Assembly: GCA_018907035.1 (NCBI GenBank)
Contig: JACCIC010000063.1
Coordinates: 62,001 to 126,000, forward strand
Direction of reading: 5' to 3'
Length of the DNA stretch: 64,000 nt
Source of the DNA: Sycobia sp. Sy_11
Lineage: Eukaryota; Arthropoda; Insecta; Hymenoptera; Epichrysomallidae
The notes under the pieces were generated by a model. It made no database searches, was not told where the DNA came from, and worked only from the letters and a program-made list of their open reading frames with translations. Within the stretch, counting starts at the first letter, position 1, and each line of letters begins with the position of its first letter. This document shows, piece by piece, positions 1-12,504 of this stretch. Made by a program: the position numbers and the translations under genes.

Positions 1-1174
1 ATCTTATCCAAAGTATCTATTCAAGATGGTGTATTTTTTTCTATTTTTTTCCTAATTTATTACGAGTAAACTTTTCGTACCTCATTCTAAGAAAATTAGT
101 TTCTTCTACTTTTGCAATTTTGTATTTAATGCTCTGTCAATATTGTTAGCGATTCAACTTTGCCGTTTTAAAGTTATGAAAACTAAAACTTTTACCGTAT
201 ATTTCTCGTGCTCTGTAGGCTTAAAAAAGTTTTTCTCAAACTTTTTTAGCATTGCTTTACTGTATAAAAAGTTTTATTGAATTCTTACCATTTATTGAGA
301 GAGGGGAATCGTTAGATTTCCAACATTTATTACTGGCCAATAAGGTGGAGAAAGTATTGCCTAATCCTACAAAGTAAATTAATAATTTTCATTAACACTA
401 GAAGTCGATTTCTATATAAAACTTAATATTAGAAATGTTCGACACGTTATAGAAAATTTTTTGCCTATTCATGTTAATTAGTGATCATAATTTCACTATA
501 ATTAGTATAAAAGAAGCTTTTATCATTTTTTTTTTCGAAAAAAGGCTAATTTCTTCATCGATTATTCAAAAAATCTAAGATTTTGACAGGGTATACGAAC
601 TTTTGTTTTAGTTTTTCTTTCGGAAATCTTGGAAGATACAATTTTTCATTTTCTCGTATAAATATAAATTATTTTAGTGTTTAGGAGCAAGTAATATCAT
701 GAAAATATGATGTAAATTAGGAACAAAAATTAATATTTAAAATCGCAAAATTTAGCCATAAACTAATAAGCTTTATCTGAAAACAATCCTTTTTCACCCT
801 CGTTTATGTTGTGTAACGTAGACAATAATATATGCATATATACAATAATACATATGACATAAATACAGATATGCATATTATATATGTACATTAGGTATAT
901 TGAATAATATTCAGAACATGATGTTGTAGCAAAATTATAATTTCTAGGCTCTGTCTAGTCTGTGATGTGCAACTCTTTCACGTATAATATTAAAAGAATT
1001 AAAATAATTTATTTATTTTTATACCTAGAGAGATGAGTTATGATAACCGCATGCTAAGAGAAAACAGCTTGGATTATTATTTTTCCAGCAGTCGTCGAGC
1101 AAAAGTCATTTCCAAGTCGTCATGAGCGCACGCATTATCATGTATTATAATGTGAATGTTTAATTATCTAATTA

Positions 1175-1177
<3 letters not shown>

Positions 1178-1216
<39 letters not shown>
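1178..1216. repeat. (TA)n microsatellite
   Basis: Uninterrupted AT dinucleotide run, followed by a short CA-rich tail. Confidence 0.95.
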
Positions 1217-1220
<4 letters not shown>

Positions 1221-2647
1221 CACACAAAATTAATCGGAATACAATCCATTCGTACGTCTACGCGTATATAGCTTTCCCGGTAATTAACGAGGCGGCGGCG
1301 CGCCTCCAATATCGGCGATAGGTCAGTAGGTAGAGTCCAAGTCATGCATATTCGCAGGCCCGCGGTGACGCGCCATTAATAATCAGAAATGAGACGAATG
1401 GTCATCGAGAGACGGAGGTAGGGGGAGGAGAGCACGTGTGCGTGAGCGCGCGCGTATGTACAGGCATAAGGGACGCTGTGGGTATTATTAGCATCTGTCT
1501 CCGATCAGGACGGTTTATTACGAACGACCGCTAAACGGGACGGATTGACTGTACGCCTGTCACCGAGGAACTGGACGGGGCATTCACTAGACTGAAATCT
1601 GGGAGTGAAATTTGCGGGGCTTTTGCACGCGATACAGGCAATTAATTATCCTACATTCTAGCGTTATCGCAGAATTGTACGCGTCATGAATTTTGTTTTG
1701 CCATCGAGCTAAAATTACGGAAACCCTGAAAAATCTTTCAAGATTTTGTATGAAAAAAAAAGATTATCTTAAAACTTTAAGTCTTAATGCGTACGCGGAA
1801 TAGGCTTTTCTTATAATTCTAATGAGAATGTGATTCTTTTTCCTCTTGGGACTGACTTGTAGAATATACAGACAGCATCTCATGCTGTCAATTATTGATT
1901 CAAATAGTGCCTAGGGGGAGTATTTAAAATTATATACAAAAATTTATTATTGCCCAGCACGAGAAGGCTTATTTTGGTTAAGTGTATACCAAGGTGTCTC
2001 GTTTTACAGCCGATTTAGTGCACCTGGCACGCGAGCTTTGGAAAGCTATTTATAATAATATAGGATAGTAATTTCTCATTAATATTACGTTGCTAACGAA
2101 TCACATGAAAGTTTTATAAGATACAGTTAATAGAGACTGTGAGAGTATTATCTTTATAATCAATAATATAGATAAATAATGTACTTGTTAAAAAAAATAC
2201 AGAGGATCTTTCAAGAATTAAAGTTTCATAAGTACTTTTTCTTTTTAATAACAGTGTATTGATCGGTAAAGAAATATAATTTTCTATTACAAAGAAAACT
2301 AAGATTATTAATTATTATTAATTAATTATTCTCATAATTAAAGAAGACTGCAGAATAAAAGGAAACATAAAGCCCAGCATAGGTTGAATGTATTTTTCGT
2401 ACTCATTTAGCTTCTTTCTCATTAAATGTTCTTACGTAGATTAATAATAATATTATAAGAAGTCTTATATTATAAATTGAAGCTTCTATTTAATGGGCAA
2501 ACACTTATTTATAAAAATAAAAGTTATACAAAGTAATTTAAATAAGCGCGTTAAATTAGTTGTAAACGATCAGTTTTGTTATTTCATGCGAGTCGCACCA
2601 GCGGGCGCGAGATCGCGAGCTTTTTGTTCAGCTGTATGGTTTGGCTA

Positions 2648-2706
2648 CTTCTCTCTCTCTCTCTCTCACTCAACTCCTCTCTCTCTCTCTCCACTCTTCG
2701 CACTCA

Positions 2707-2737
<31 letters not shown>

Positions 2738-2756
2738 TCCTCACTCCCTCCTCTCA

Positions 2757-2800
<44 letters not shown>
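2648..2800. repeat. Compound (CT)n-(TA)n microsatellite
   Basis: CT repeats with CACT interruptions (2648-2762) run directly into a (TA)n tract (2762-2799). The Ser/Leu-rich open frames across it are an artefact of the repeat. Confidence 0.95.
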
Positions 2801-2802
<2 letters not shown>

Positions 2803-5460
2803 CACCGTTATACGTATACAGGCTTTATATTGCGGTAATGTCGAACTGCCAGGTGGTTGTCGGCGTGGACAGGCAGTAGCTTTCGGGTCCGATATTGATA
2901 AATGATGGGTGAAAGCTATTGTTCGGGGCGTTGCCGAGGGCTCGTAATGTAGCGCATTATTACAGAACTAGCGGTTAAATTCGAGTGGATATATTTTTTT
3001 AACGAGATATTAAAACATAAAAAAGTAACTTGCTTTTTATTTGAAACGTTTACGTTGCCGCGTATCACCATGGTGGTTTGCTTCGCGTATTCAATTCCGT
3101 TGTAATTTATAAAGAGCATTTTTCAGAATTTTCAATTCCCCTGCCCCTGGTATAAGAAAGTACAATATTCAATTCGATCAACCCTAGCTTCTAACTTTTT
3201 ACGCAATTAGACGCGATACATCAAACGCCGAAGGCTTTTATTGTTTTATTTCGAATAAAGCAAGTTATACGTGACACGTATTATTTGTTGCGTTACGAAA
3301 TAGTATATCATTGAATTCATTAAATTATAATGTATGAGAATTCGTGTTCGCGCAAATTTTAAAATAACGCGAGAAATAGGGTTATCAGGAAATGTTATAT
3401 GAAACGATCATACTCGAACTTTGTGAGAGGTAACGACTTCTCATTATAAGAATGAAATGTATGGGACAAAGATTATTCATCGGACAAGTTGACGAATAAA
3501 TAAAAAAACTCAAGTAAATTAACAGCACAATTCGGATAATTAGAAAAAAATTCTTTGATATACACTAGACGAAAGTCGAATAGAAGATCTTGGTCTTGCT
3601 ATTCTCTTGTTCCGGCGAGATGCACAGGGAAAACTCGATATCAGACGCTCTAGGTGCTACTATTGGCGGACAATCGAGAGCAAAGATAGACCGATAAACA
3701 GAGCGCCCTTTGAATCAAGTAGACCGTCTCATGGAACCGAAAGGATGGTTACCGTCTAGAAATGTAGTTGGTGGATAATTTCTACAGGAGAAAACCGCGA
3801 TCCTTTCCCGAAAAAATTATATTACAGGAAAAATACTGGAGGAAAGTCGCTGTCTGCACCAGTATTGATTGTTAACGAGGGCATTTAAATTAGGGTAGAC
3901 GCAACGTAAGAGTCGAATGCTCCCTTCGTTACAGCACTAGAGACTTGTACGTTTCTCTCTATTATTATGATTTCTCTCTGTTATCGATGCCAGCATGTCT
4001 CCGGAACTTAAATCGAGATATCTAACGTTTCTCCATAGTCCGATCGGTCTCACAACGAAGAAATCGTTAATAAATAAAATAAATGCCAACCGCCGATAGA
4101 TGCTAAAGAAACGCGCGTTCCCGTGACGATGACAAAGATGCTTACATTCTTCTAAAGACGTGTTATAGTTATTTGCAATGTATCCTATCACATATTACGG
4201 TTTTATTGCAATTTATGTACGTTAAACTATGAAATATAAAAACACGTTTAATAAAGAATTCATTTTAAGAGTAAATCTAAATTTGTTAACATACAAAAAT
4301 AAAATTTGATATTGTTAACTTGTATATTTACTTTTGAGAGTAATAAGAAGTTAACGTATAATACTAATATTTAGTAAAATAAAGACAATAAATAAGGATA
4401 TTAACCTTTCAGATATATTTTTCAAAAAAGTTCCTTTAAAAATTTCTCAAAATTTTCATAAATTGCACAAGATATTATTAAAAATACGACATTTTTTAGT
4501 GCAAAGTAAATGCAACTTAACTCTTCTTCTTGAACTATAGATTTAATAATGTTTTAATAGTTTTGACGAATACAAAAATGAATCGATGACTCTGTACAGA
4601 CTCTTTAGGGACACGTCCATAAAAAAGCTTTCGAGGCCGGTTTAAACTTGCCAACAAACAAATAAGTTGTAACTGCGTATAATCTGATACATTTTGTGAA
4701 AGGCTGGCTTTCAAATAAATTGTTTACTCTAAATTTGAATAAATAGATAATTAATAAGTAGTATAGATCGTTTATAAACCAATGTATTTCGAAATATATA
4801 AAAAACAAGTAAATATAAATGATGAAATTCATGAATTATGTTTTTTATTAATGTTTCGATGCATAGTTGCAAACACAATTCCAAAAATTTCAAAATCTAC
4901 TGCGTTCCGCGTACACATATCAAAGAGGTAAACGCTCGACACTGCTATGAAAAAGTTAGTACCCCATTCTCAATTCTATTAACTTCGATTTTCTTCTTAT
5001 TTTCCCATCTTTTGCCGCTTTATATCCTCTCTCTTTATTTTATTCGTTGATATTTTTATTACCCTTACCCTTTATGCATTATTTTCGTATTCTATTTTAA
5101 CTAAACTATCTTTCATAACAGATATAACAAACATGGTTTTCATATTTAAAATGTGTGAAAGAGCAAATATCTAAAAACTCTAGTAGACGAAATTGAATTC
5201 GTTTATCGAAGATAAAAAGTATTTTTCTTCACAACATAGACTTTTTATGAATAAAATATTTATGAATCATAACAGAACGATAATAAAATATCAGCATTTT
5301 TAAAAAAGTTGTTATTCCAATAATAGCTATTGAAATTAGAACTATGCTGATGTGCTAAGTTCAATTGAGACTACTACAATCATTTTATTCTACGATATTT
5401 CAACATGCAATCTTTAAATGTACATGTTAAAATGACTTGTACGTTTTCATTTTACACTTC

Positions 5461-5463
<3 letters not shown>

Positions 5464-5504
<41 letters not shown>
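5464..5504. repeat. (TA)n microsatellite
   Basis: Pure dinucleotide run about 280 bases before FRMD exon a. Confidence 0.95.
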
Positions 5505-5509
<5 letters not shown>

Positions 5510-5787
5510 TAAGGCTTTGACATAGTGTTACTCACAGTTAATGAGATAGACGTACGTGACCAAAAGAACTCTGGGCTTATTAAGAATAGTGCAATTACTT
5601 TTTGAATTCATAATTCTTCAAGTACTCCCTAACCGAATTCTTTCTAACCATACTCTCTTCTTGCAAAAAAAAAAAAAAATGGCCACGGCTCGACAGCATT
5701 CGAAAGAAATTGTCTATTATCTAAATAACCGACAGCTGTTATTTGTAAATAAAATATCCCCGTCACCGTCGATTGTTATTCTTCCAG

Positions 5788-5999
5788 GCGAACTGGGCGA
5801 CTACGACCCCGAGCTGCACGAGGGCAACTACATCGCCGAGCACAAGCTCCTGCTGAAGCAGACGGAGACGATCGAGGAGAAGGCGCTCGAGCTACATCAG
5901 ACGCAGCTCAAGGGCTTCACCCCCGAGCAGGCCGAGACCCACTTCCTCAAGCTGGCCTCCCAGCTGGACACCTATGCGGTAGATCCGCACCCAGTTAAG
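5788..5999 (+). CDS. FRMD5: FRMD exon a: end of FERM central lobe into C lobe
   Basis: The acceptor follows CTTCCAG at 5787 and the donor GTAAGC starts at 6000. Two leading bases complete a split codon, then 70 codons read [20 protein letters not shown] and onward to VDPHPVK. The ELGDYDP motif and the closing DPHP are hallmarks of the FRMD3/4.1 type of FERM domain. GC content is much higher than in the flanking AT-rich DNA. The frame is also open for 70 codons upstream, but that part is intron-like, with a run of A and no family similarity. The preceding exon should end in phase 1; I did not find it in 1-5787. Confidence 0.9.
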
Positions 6000-8900
6000 G
6001 TAAGCTACGTGCATGCACGCGTGTGTGGATGGATGGATGGATTCATGGATAGGGTCATCCTGCGTTTCTGCGTCCATTTTCTGGTTCGATTTTTTAACAC
6101 ATTTGGAAAACATTTTGTTTGGATTTTTTCACGGGATATTCTATGAATACGTTGTAAAAAAACACTGAAATATATGATGTGAAAGGAGACCTAAGAATTG
6201 AATCTGAATGTAGAATCTTTCGAAATATAACTGCAGATGAGGATGCGACAATGTTCCGAAGATTTGCAGAGAATAACAAGACGTTTACTCAGATTATATA
6301 GCCTATATGTTTACTATTCGTCAGTTCGTTCTTGTACTCTACTAGTTGTTTATATAAGACTATTTCAATATTTAACGAGTAGCTCTGAAATGTATAATCT
6401 AATTATCATTAATCGTGCATGGACATAACGAGATGATGTTCTGCATGGGTGAATAAATTACTGCGTGATGTAATATACTAGTGTTCGAATTGAATTTGAG
6501 TGAATTATGGACAGCAATAAGTCGATGCATCTTTAATGTATTAAAACTAAAGAGAATGTGGCGTTAATACAATAACTTATCTAAATTTTTGTGCAAGCTA
6601 ATAGAATATATCATCACAACATCGAGCGTATTCGCAGTACCTGAAAATTCGAATCAAATAAAATACATTATTTAGAATAATAGAATTCACCAATCTAATT
6701 ATGTATACCATTCTTTCAGTAATCAGATACTGGGAAAAGTTTTATTCATTATTTATAGAAGCTTATTGAATAGATTTAATTTAAAATCTTAAATGAAAAT
6801 TTAAGCATGAAAAAATTTCCATTCTTTTCGCCTCCTAGAGCTTAATTCTCGAAAAACTTCGAAGTGGGTTATTGTATTTTAAGTACCAGGACACAACTCA
6901 GCGTTTTATTGTCTTCTTGAAATACAGCAACAAGCAAATAAAATATTTATTTTGCCTTTTATATTCCTTAAAAGCGTAATTTTAATACTGTTTGTTAGTA
7001 AGTAACAGTTTTGATGAAAAATAACTACAAAATTTTAAACGAATCCGCTTAGTAACTTTGACAGATTGTTAATGAATCATCAGTCACTCAGTTATTGTAA
7101 GTTCTTACATTAATAGATAAATCATATTTAACTATTACATAAGTATAATTTTTATTTTTTTCTCTATTTTATATCCTTATCGTACAAATAAATATATGTC
7201 TACCAATCTCTATCTTTTTCTCCCCCCCCCTTCTCTCTCACTCTCTCTCCCTACTTCTTTCACTCTCTTCTTTCTCTAACTTAATAATATTAAATTTAGA
7301 AATTTCTGAATTCTGAATAAGATTTTCTCAATCGTCGGCCTGTCATCCGGTGACGGAAACTTTCCTCGAGCCACTACACCTTCTCGAAGCGAGACTCTCC
7401 CATATAATGCAAGTGGCGCATCTTTATTTCACGCCACTCACGATAAAAGACACTTAGATTTACCCTTGCAGCATCGAGAGCTGCGCAGATAGAGTGCGTT
7501 TTAGCTCCGACGTCCAACGCTGAAGATAGAGAAGTTGACGGCTGCTCGTGTCTACAGTCTGCACTCGGCGAATCTTACGTCCCTTATTCCACGTCGACGA
7601 TCGGAGCCATCGGAGCCCGTCAGTACGCACGTCGCGTCGGTATCATCGCAGTTATTCGCTCTGCGGTTAGACACCCGCAGGTGTGGCTTTGTCTGCCTTT
7701 CTCAACCTCCCAGTTTGCCAATTTCCGAATTTCCTTCGTGCTTGTGGAAAATTTTTAATATTATTAAAACATTTTGAATTATTAAAAAACTATTAAAAAC
7801 AATAGAATGTAACGCAACGAGATTCGAATAACTCTTGTTTCCACGCAATTTTACAGTTTCATCCTCTAGAAAAAAAATGGAAGTAGCTAACCGTAAATCA
7901 TGTCCAAGCTAGAATTCAGAGAACTCATAATTTTTAAAATATTGTAAACTATTACATGTAAAATCGAAACAACACGCCAAGTAAATCCTCCGTATTCAAT
8001 AATATTGGCAGCTGCCGGTTTATTGGCAGAAAAATATCCAATTTTTTCACAGTGTAACCTTACATATTGAGCAGGGCAATTCGGAGATATAGGCGATAAA
8101 GTAAATTTCACTCCCTTATCTCCCGAATCCCCATTACACTCCCGCAGCGCGTCGGATAATTTGAAAAGCCCGGCGCATTCTGTCAGAGTTATATGGTTGC
8201 ATCAACCATGGGAGGACGTATTTAAATTCAGCTTCCTCACACGCGAGTCCTCACGAGCCCGACCGTCCGACTATTCGAGGTACTTATTTGGCTGAAAGCC
8301 TCGGCGCCGCGTCCGCGAAGATAACGCGAGAGAACCGCGCGTGACTGTGCGTATAATATAAGCTGCTCCGTTATGTAGCAATGACTTCTGCTGCTGGCAA
8401 TTGAAACGCTCTTATCTCGCCCCCCTACTTCTGCGAGGGAAGTGCGGTTGGTAATATCTCTTCTGTATCCGACCCCACTTCGTATATCCTACCTCACAAT
8501 GGAAGAACATTGAGAAGCGCGCTTTTTCGCCATTCTATAAATGGGAGAAGCATCGATTATCTGATAAACCATTGCATTAAATAGAACGGATGTTTGATTT
8601 TTATAATAATACAGCATTGACTTAGAGATTCGTATATCATTCTAAAAAAGTTTTAATGCGAGGAATTTTCGTTTAATTGTTTTTGTACAATTAGCATTTT
8701 GTAATGTGTATGACGTAAATATTTCCAAATCATTGTCGACACTTATCGACTCTCAGTGTTCCATGGTTCAAAAGGTATCGATACGTGGAGCATTGATTAT
8801 ATTTTAAGTCTCCTCTATACTTATATAGGAGTAACAAATCATTTAATAATAATTAATTTCGCTAAAGCAGCTTTTATAAAGATTTTCGGCGAAGCTGGAG

Positions 8901-9084
8901 AATAGCTAATGCCTCTTACCTTTGATAGATGTAATATTCCACTGTGATTAAAGCTTTTCCATTTCCAGAATTGTCCCACAAAAATTAAGCCGTCTGTAAT
9001 ACATACAAACTGTAAACAGAATAAAGTGTTTTAAAGTACAGAAAGTTATTTTGCTAACGAAAAAGAAAACTATAATACTGCATA

Positions 9085-9141
<57 letters not shown>

Positions 9142-12100
9142 TATAAAGCAGCGTCGACGTTGTCAACGCCCCACCCCCTCTCCTCGTGTCGGTACATTGC
9201 GCAGATTCGTTAAAAAAATTGTCGCGCGATACAAAGCTGAAGCTCTACACTGCGCGCGCAGCCAACCCTGGAGCGATGCGCAGATATAAATACGTTCCCC
9301 GGTCGGCGTGTCGAGCCGCACACGGACTCGTTCCACTTGCTCGTCTCGACCCCTCGCTGTAAACTCGAGAAGAATGAAATGGAAAGAGAGGGGGGGGGAA
9401 CCCCGCCGAAATTCCGCTCCGGGCATTAACTGGGTCAAGCGAGTTGGCGAATCCTCCCTCGCTCCCTCCCTCTTCATTCTCCATCCCTCCCCCACTCTTC
9501 CTCTTCCAGCTCTTTTTCCCTCCTCCCCCACCATATCTGCCGTCGAGCGCGCGGATCTTGCGCGACCTCTCCCCTGCTGTGCGAAGCTCGTCTCCTTGCC
9601 ACCACCAGGCTTCTTCTCCAGCCTGCCCCGGCTTACAAGATTATCTCGGGGGGGGGGTCGAATTTTCAACTCCTCCGTCGCGAAGTCGGCTCTCCTTCTT
9701 CTTTGTCTACTCCGGCTCGCGCGCCGGATAACTCGGGGCTCCTTCGCTTTTCCACGGCTGCAGCCAATGCCGTCTGCCCCGCGTCCGCGGAACGACGTTT
9801 CGGGGTAGGGTGTGGAACAACGAGTAAATGCGCTGGAAAACATTTGACGCCATTCCGCTGGGAGTCTCTATACCTCCCTGTAATCGTTGAAAGGGTTCTG
9901 TTTAATTGAATTGCAAGTGTGTATGACGCGGTTTCGGCTTTGTATCGTACTTCCTGTAAGCATTATTTGCTTTACTTGTACGCATAATAGGAAACGTCAA
10001 AATCATCATTGTACTTAAATTATCGAAAGATAGACATAAATTTTGAAGGATTTAGTTTTTGAATCAGGGCATATTATTTACTTAAAAGTCTACAGATATA
10101 AATACGAAAAAAGAAGTTTAACGATGAAATAAATCTAAAATTCGAATTATAAAGTAACTGGAACGATATTGATATTAAATAAACGAAAAGTTGCCAATAA
10201 ATTTTCTCGTCTTAATTTTTAATTTGATAATTTTCATACTTATAATAAGATGGTAGTTTTATCGCGATCTAACTTTTTATTATTTTTTATACGCGACTGT
10301 TAAAATGACTGCGGTATGTACACTGTGGTAGTGTAATTAATTTCCACATTTATTATTTGATTTGCTCAAGCCTAATGAACTGTCGTGCATTCTATATGTG
10401 GTTTTTGATTATTGAGCGCGAGTGTAAGATAAAATGACTTTCAACACGAACGAGTGATTAAAATGTTCCAATTCGTTCCTGAAACTTTGCCATAATAGAC
10501 GACGCAAGACTCATTGGCTCATACTAAGTAGATACAGAAGATACAGCCCAGACTAATGGCACGTCGTAAATCTTCGATACCAGCTCCTCTGTCGCTCCTT
10601 TTCTCGTTCGCGGCCGCTTCGCGCTCGGGCTTCCGAACGACTAATAATCAGTCCCTCCGCGCGCATTCGGCTGAACGGCCAAACGCGCGACTGCCTCTGT
10701 ATCGTACCGCTTACTCTATTCGTACCGCGGTCACATTCCCGCCCGGTCCGACGACAGCTGCCCGCGCGCAGCCGCGGCGCTGGAAAGATAAAAGTACAGG
10801 AGACGTGGCCGAGCCAGCGAACGCGAGGCCGTTATTTACGTCCTTCCTTATCTCACCCCCGGACTCTTCATTCGGCTCCGCCCCCTCGTTCCCCCGACCT
10901 CCGAGCCCCTTCGGGATCGCGCGCGCGCGCTAAGTCACGGGCACCAGCTGCATCGGCTCCGAAAGAGCCCTCGTGCAATTTTCATCTACGGCTCGCGCGC
11001 GCCCTTCTGCCCCCTCCCTCCCTCCCTCTTCGCGCCAGCGAAATAATTGACGCGTTCCTGCGCGGCCTTCTCGGACACAGCGAAGATCCGTGCGAGTTGG
11101 AGCGCCCGCGCCGCTCTGGGCCTCCGGGCGCCATTCTTTTTCGCTCTCAGGACGCGACCGGGAGGACGGGAAATGCAGACTCGGCAAAATGGACTTTCCT
11201 ACGGCTTTTCGCATTTATGTCGATACGTATTGACGATAACCCAGCTTCCGGCAAAACTTTCAAGTTTCGGCTCGTTATAAGTATGCGTCCTATAGTAGAA
11301 GCACGCATACATTTATAAAACTGAGACGTTAAAAGAAGTTTTTGAAAATAATGTAACAGAGGAAGATACAGACTTATGATATATATTCACTTACTCACGT
11401 ATTTTGAATTATTCAAATTCTTTGTAGTTAGTTTAAGAGAATTTTTATAGTACGTAGGTAATCGTAAAAAAAATTTAGCAACCTTTAAAAGTGGATGTTA
11501 ATTTTCAAAAATATTAATCTCTATGAAATTTGGGTGAAGATAAAATTTAATCGTTTTGTTTTCTTGCAACTATAAGTCAATGCTAATTAATTTTGAAGTT
11601 ATATACGAATTTATCAGTGCATAATAGATATATAAGATATAAATGGCAATAAAGCATTCAGAATATAATAATTTATAATATATTTGCTGATATTTTTGTC
11701 ATACGAGAAAACCAAAACTTAGCTGTTCTTTTATCCTATTTTTAATTTTTTTTTAATCCTAAACGATAGTGACTATCAAAGTTTAAAATATTGATTATAA
11801 CATTTGATGAATTAATGAAAATATTACGTACTAAATTTTTTTTTATAATAACCATAAAATGTTCACAAGACATAAAGTTTGTTAGAAAAAACGGAAAAAA
11901 TTATAGAAGGGATAGCAAAATTATAATTTACTAAGCTTTTTGATTTAATAAACTATTAGTAACGCTCTATTTGTTTACGTATTTATTAAAAAAGATATAA
12001 GTAAATAGATAAAATACGAGTTTTAAAACGTCTAAATCTACTTTCAATTAAAGAAATCGTCGGTCTGCGTATCAAAAATAGATATATGCAGGCTTTGAAT

Positions 12101-12467
12101 TACTATTCTTATAGCGAGTTCTAATCCTCCATTATTAAAGAGGAATAAAGCGCACGCGCGCTCGTGACTCTATACACACCGAAGCGCCTACCACGCCAAT
12201 ATAGAGCTTTTTCTCCCTTTTGTCCTGCCCGTTCCATTATGCGACACTCGCGAGCGCATAGAAACGTCTCATTATATCCTCCGCTTTTTTTCTCCGAAAC
12301 TGTCGGCTGAATTCGAGCGAAGCCCGGGCCGAGACATCCAGCCAGACGGGTTTTTGTACGTCGCAGAAAAATTTCCCGAATCTGATTAAGCAGTCCTGAT
12401 TGCGGGTGTGTTTGAATAAGGAAAAGCAAAAGCGGCTAAAGTCGACTTTATTAAAAAAAAAAGAGAA

Positions 12468-12504
<37 letters not shown>

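Larger units (their letters stand above)
1..5787. other. Upstream part: intron or flank of FRMD gene
   Basis: AT-rich DNA without a supported exon. The earlier FERM exons should lie upstream, so this is probably intron. A relatively GC-rich patch occurs at about 1260-1660 with many CpG. Microsatellites at 1178, 2648 and 5464 are listed separately. Open frames here are low-complexity or chance. Confidence 0.6.

Noticed and set aside
5556..5787. Extension of FRMD exon a upstream to a Met at 5556
   Set aside because: The upstream part has intron-like AT-rich composition with a poly-A run and no FERM similarity, and a good acceptor lies at 5787; a FERM domain cannot start mid-lobe.
9163..9843. 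226-codon open frame on the minus strand with others overlapping on both strands
   Set aside because: Arg/Gly/Pro/Ser-rich composition with no domain; explained by a GC-rich island that lacks stop codons.
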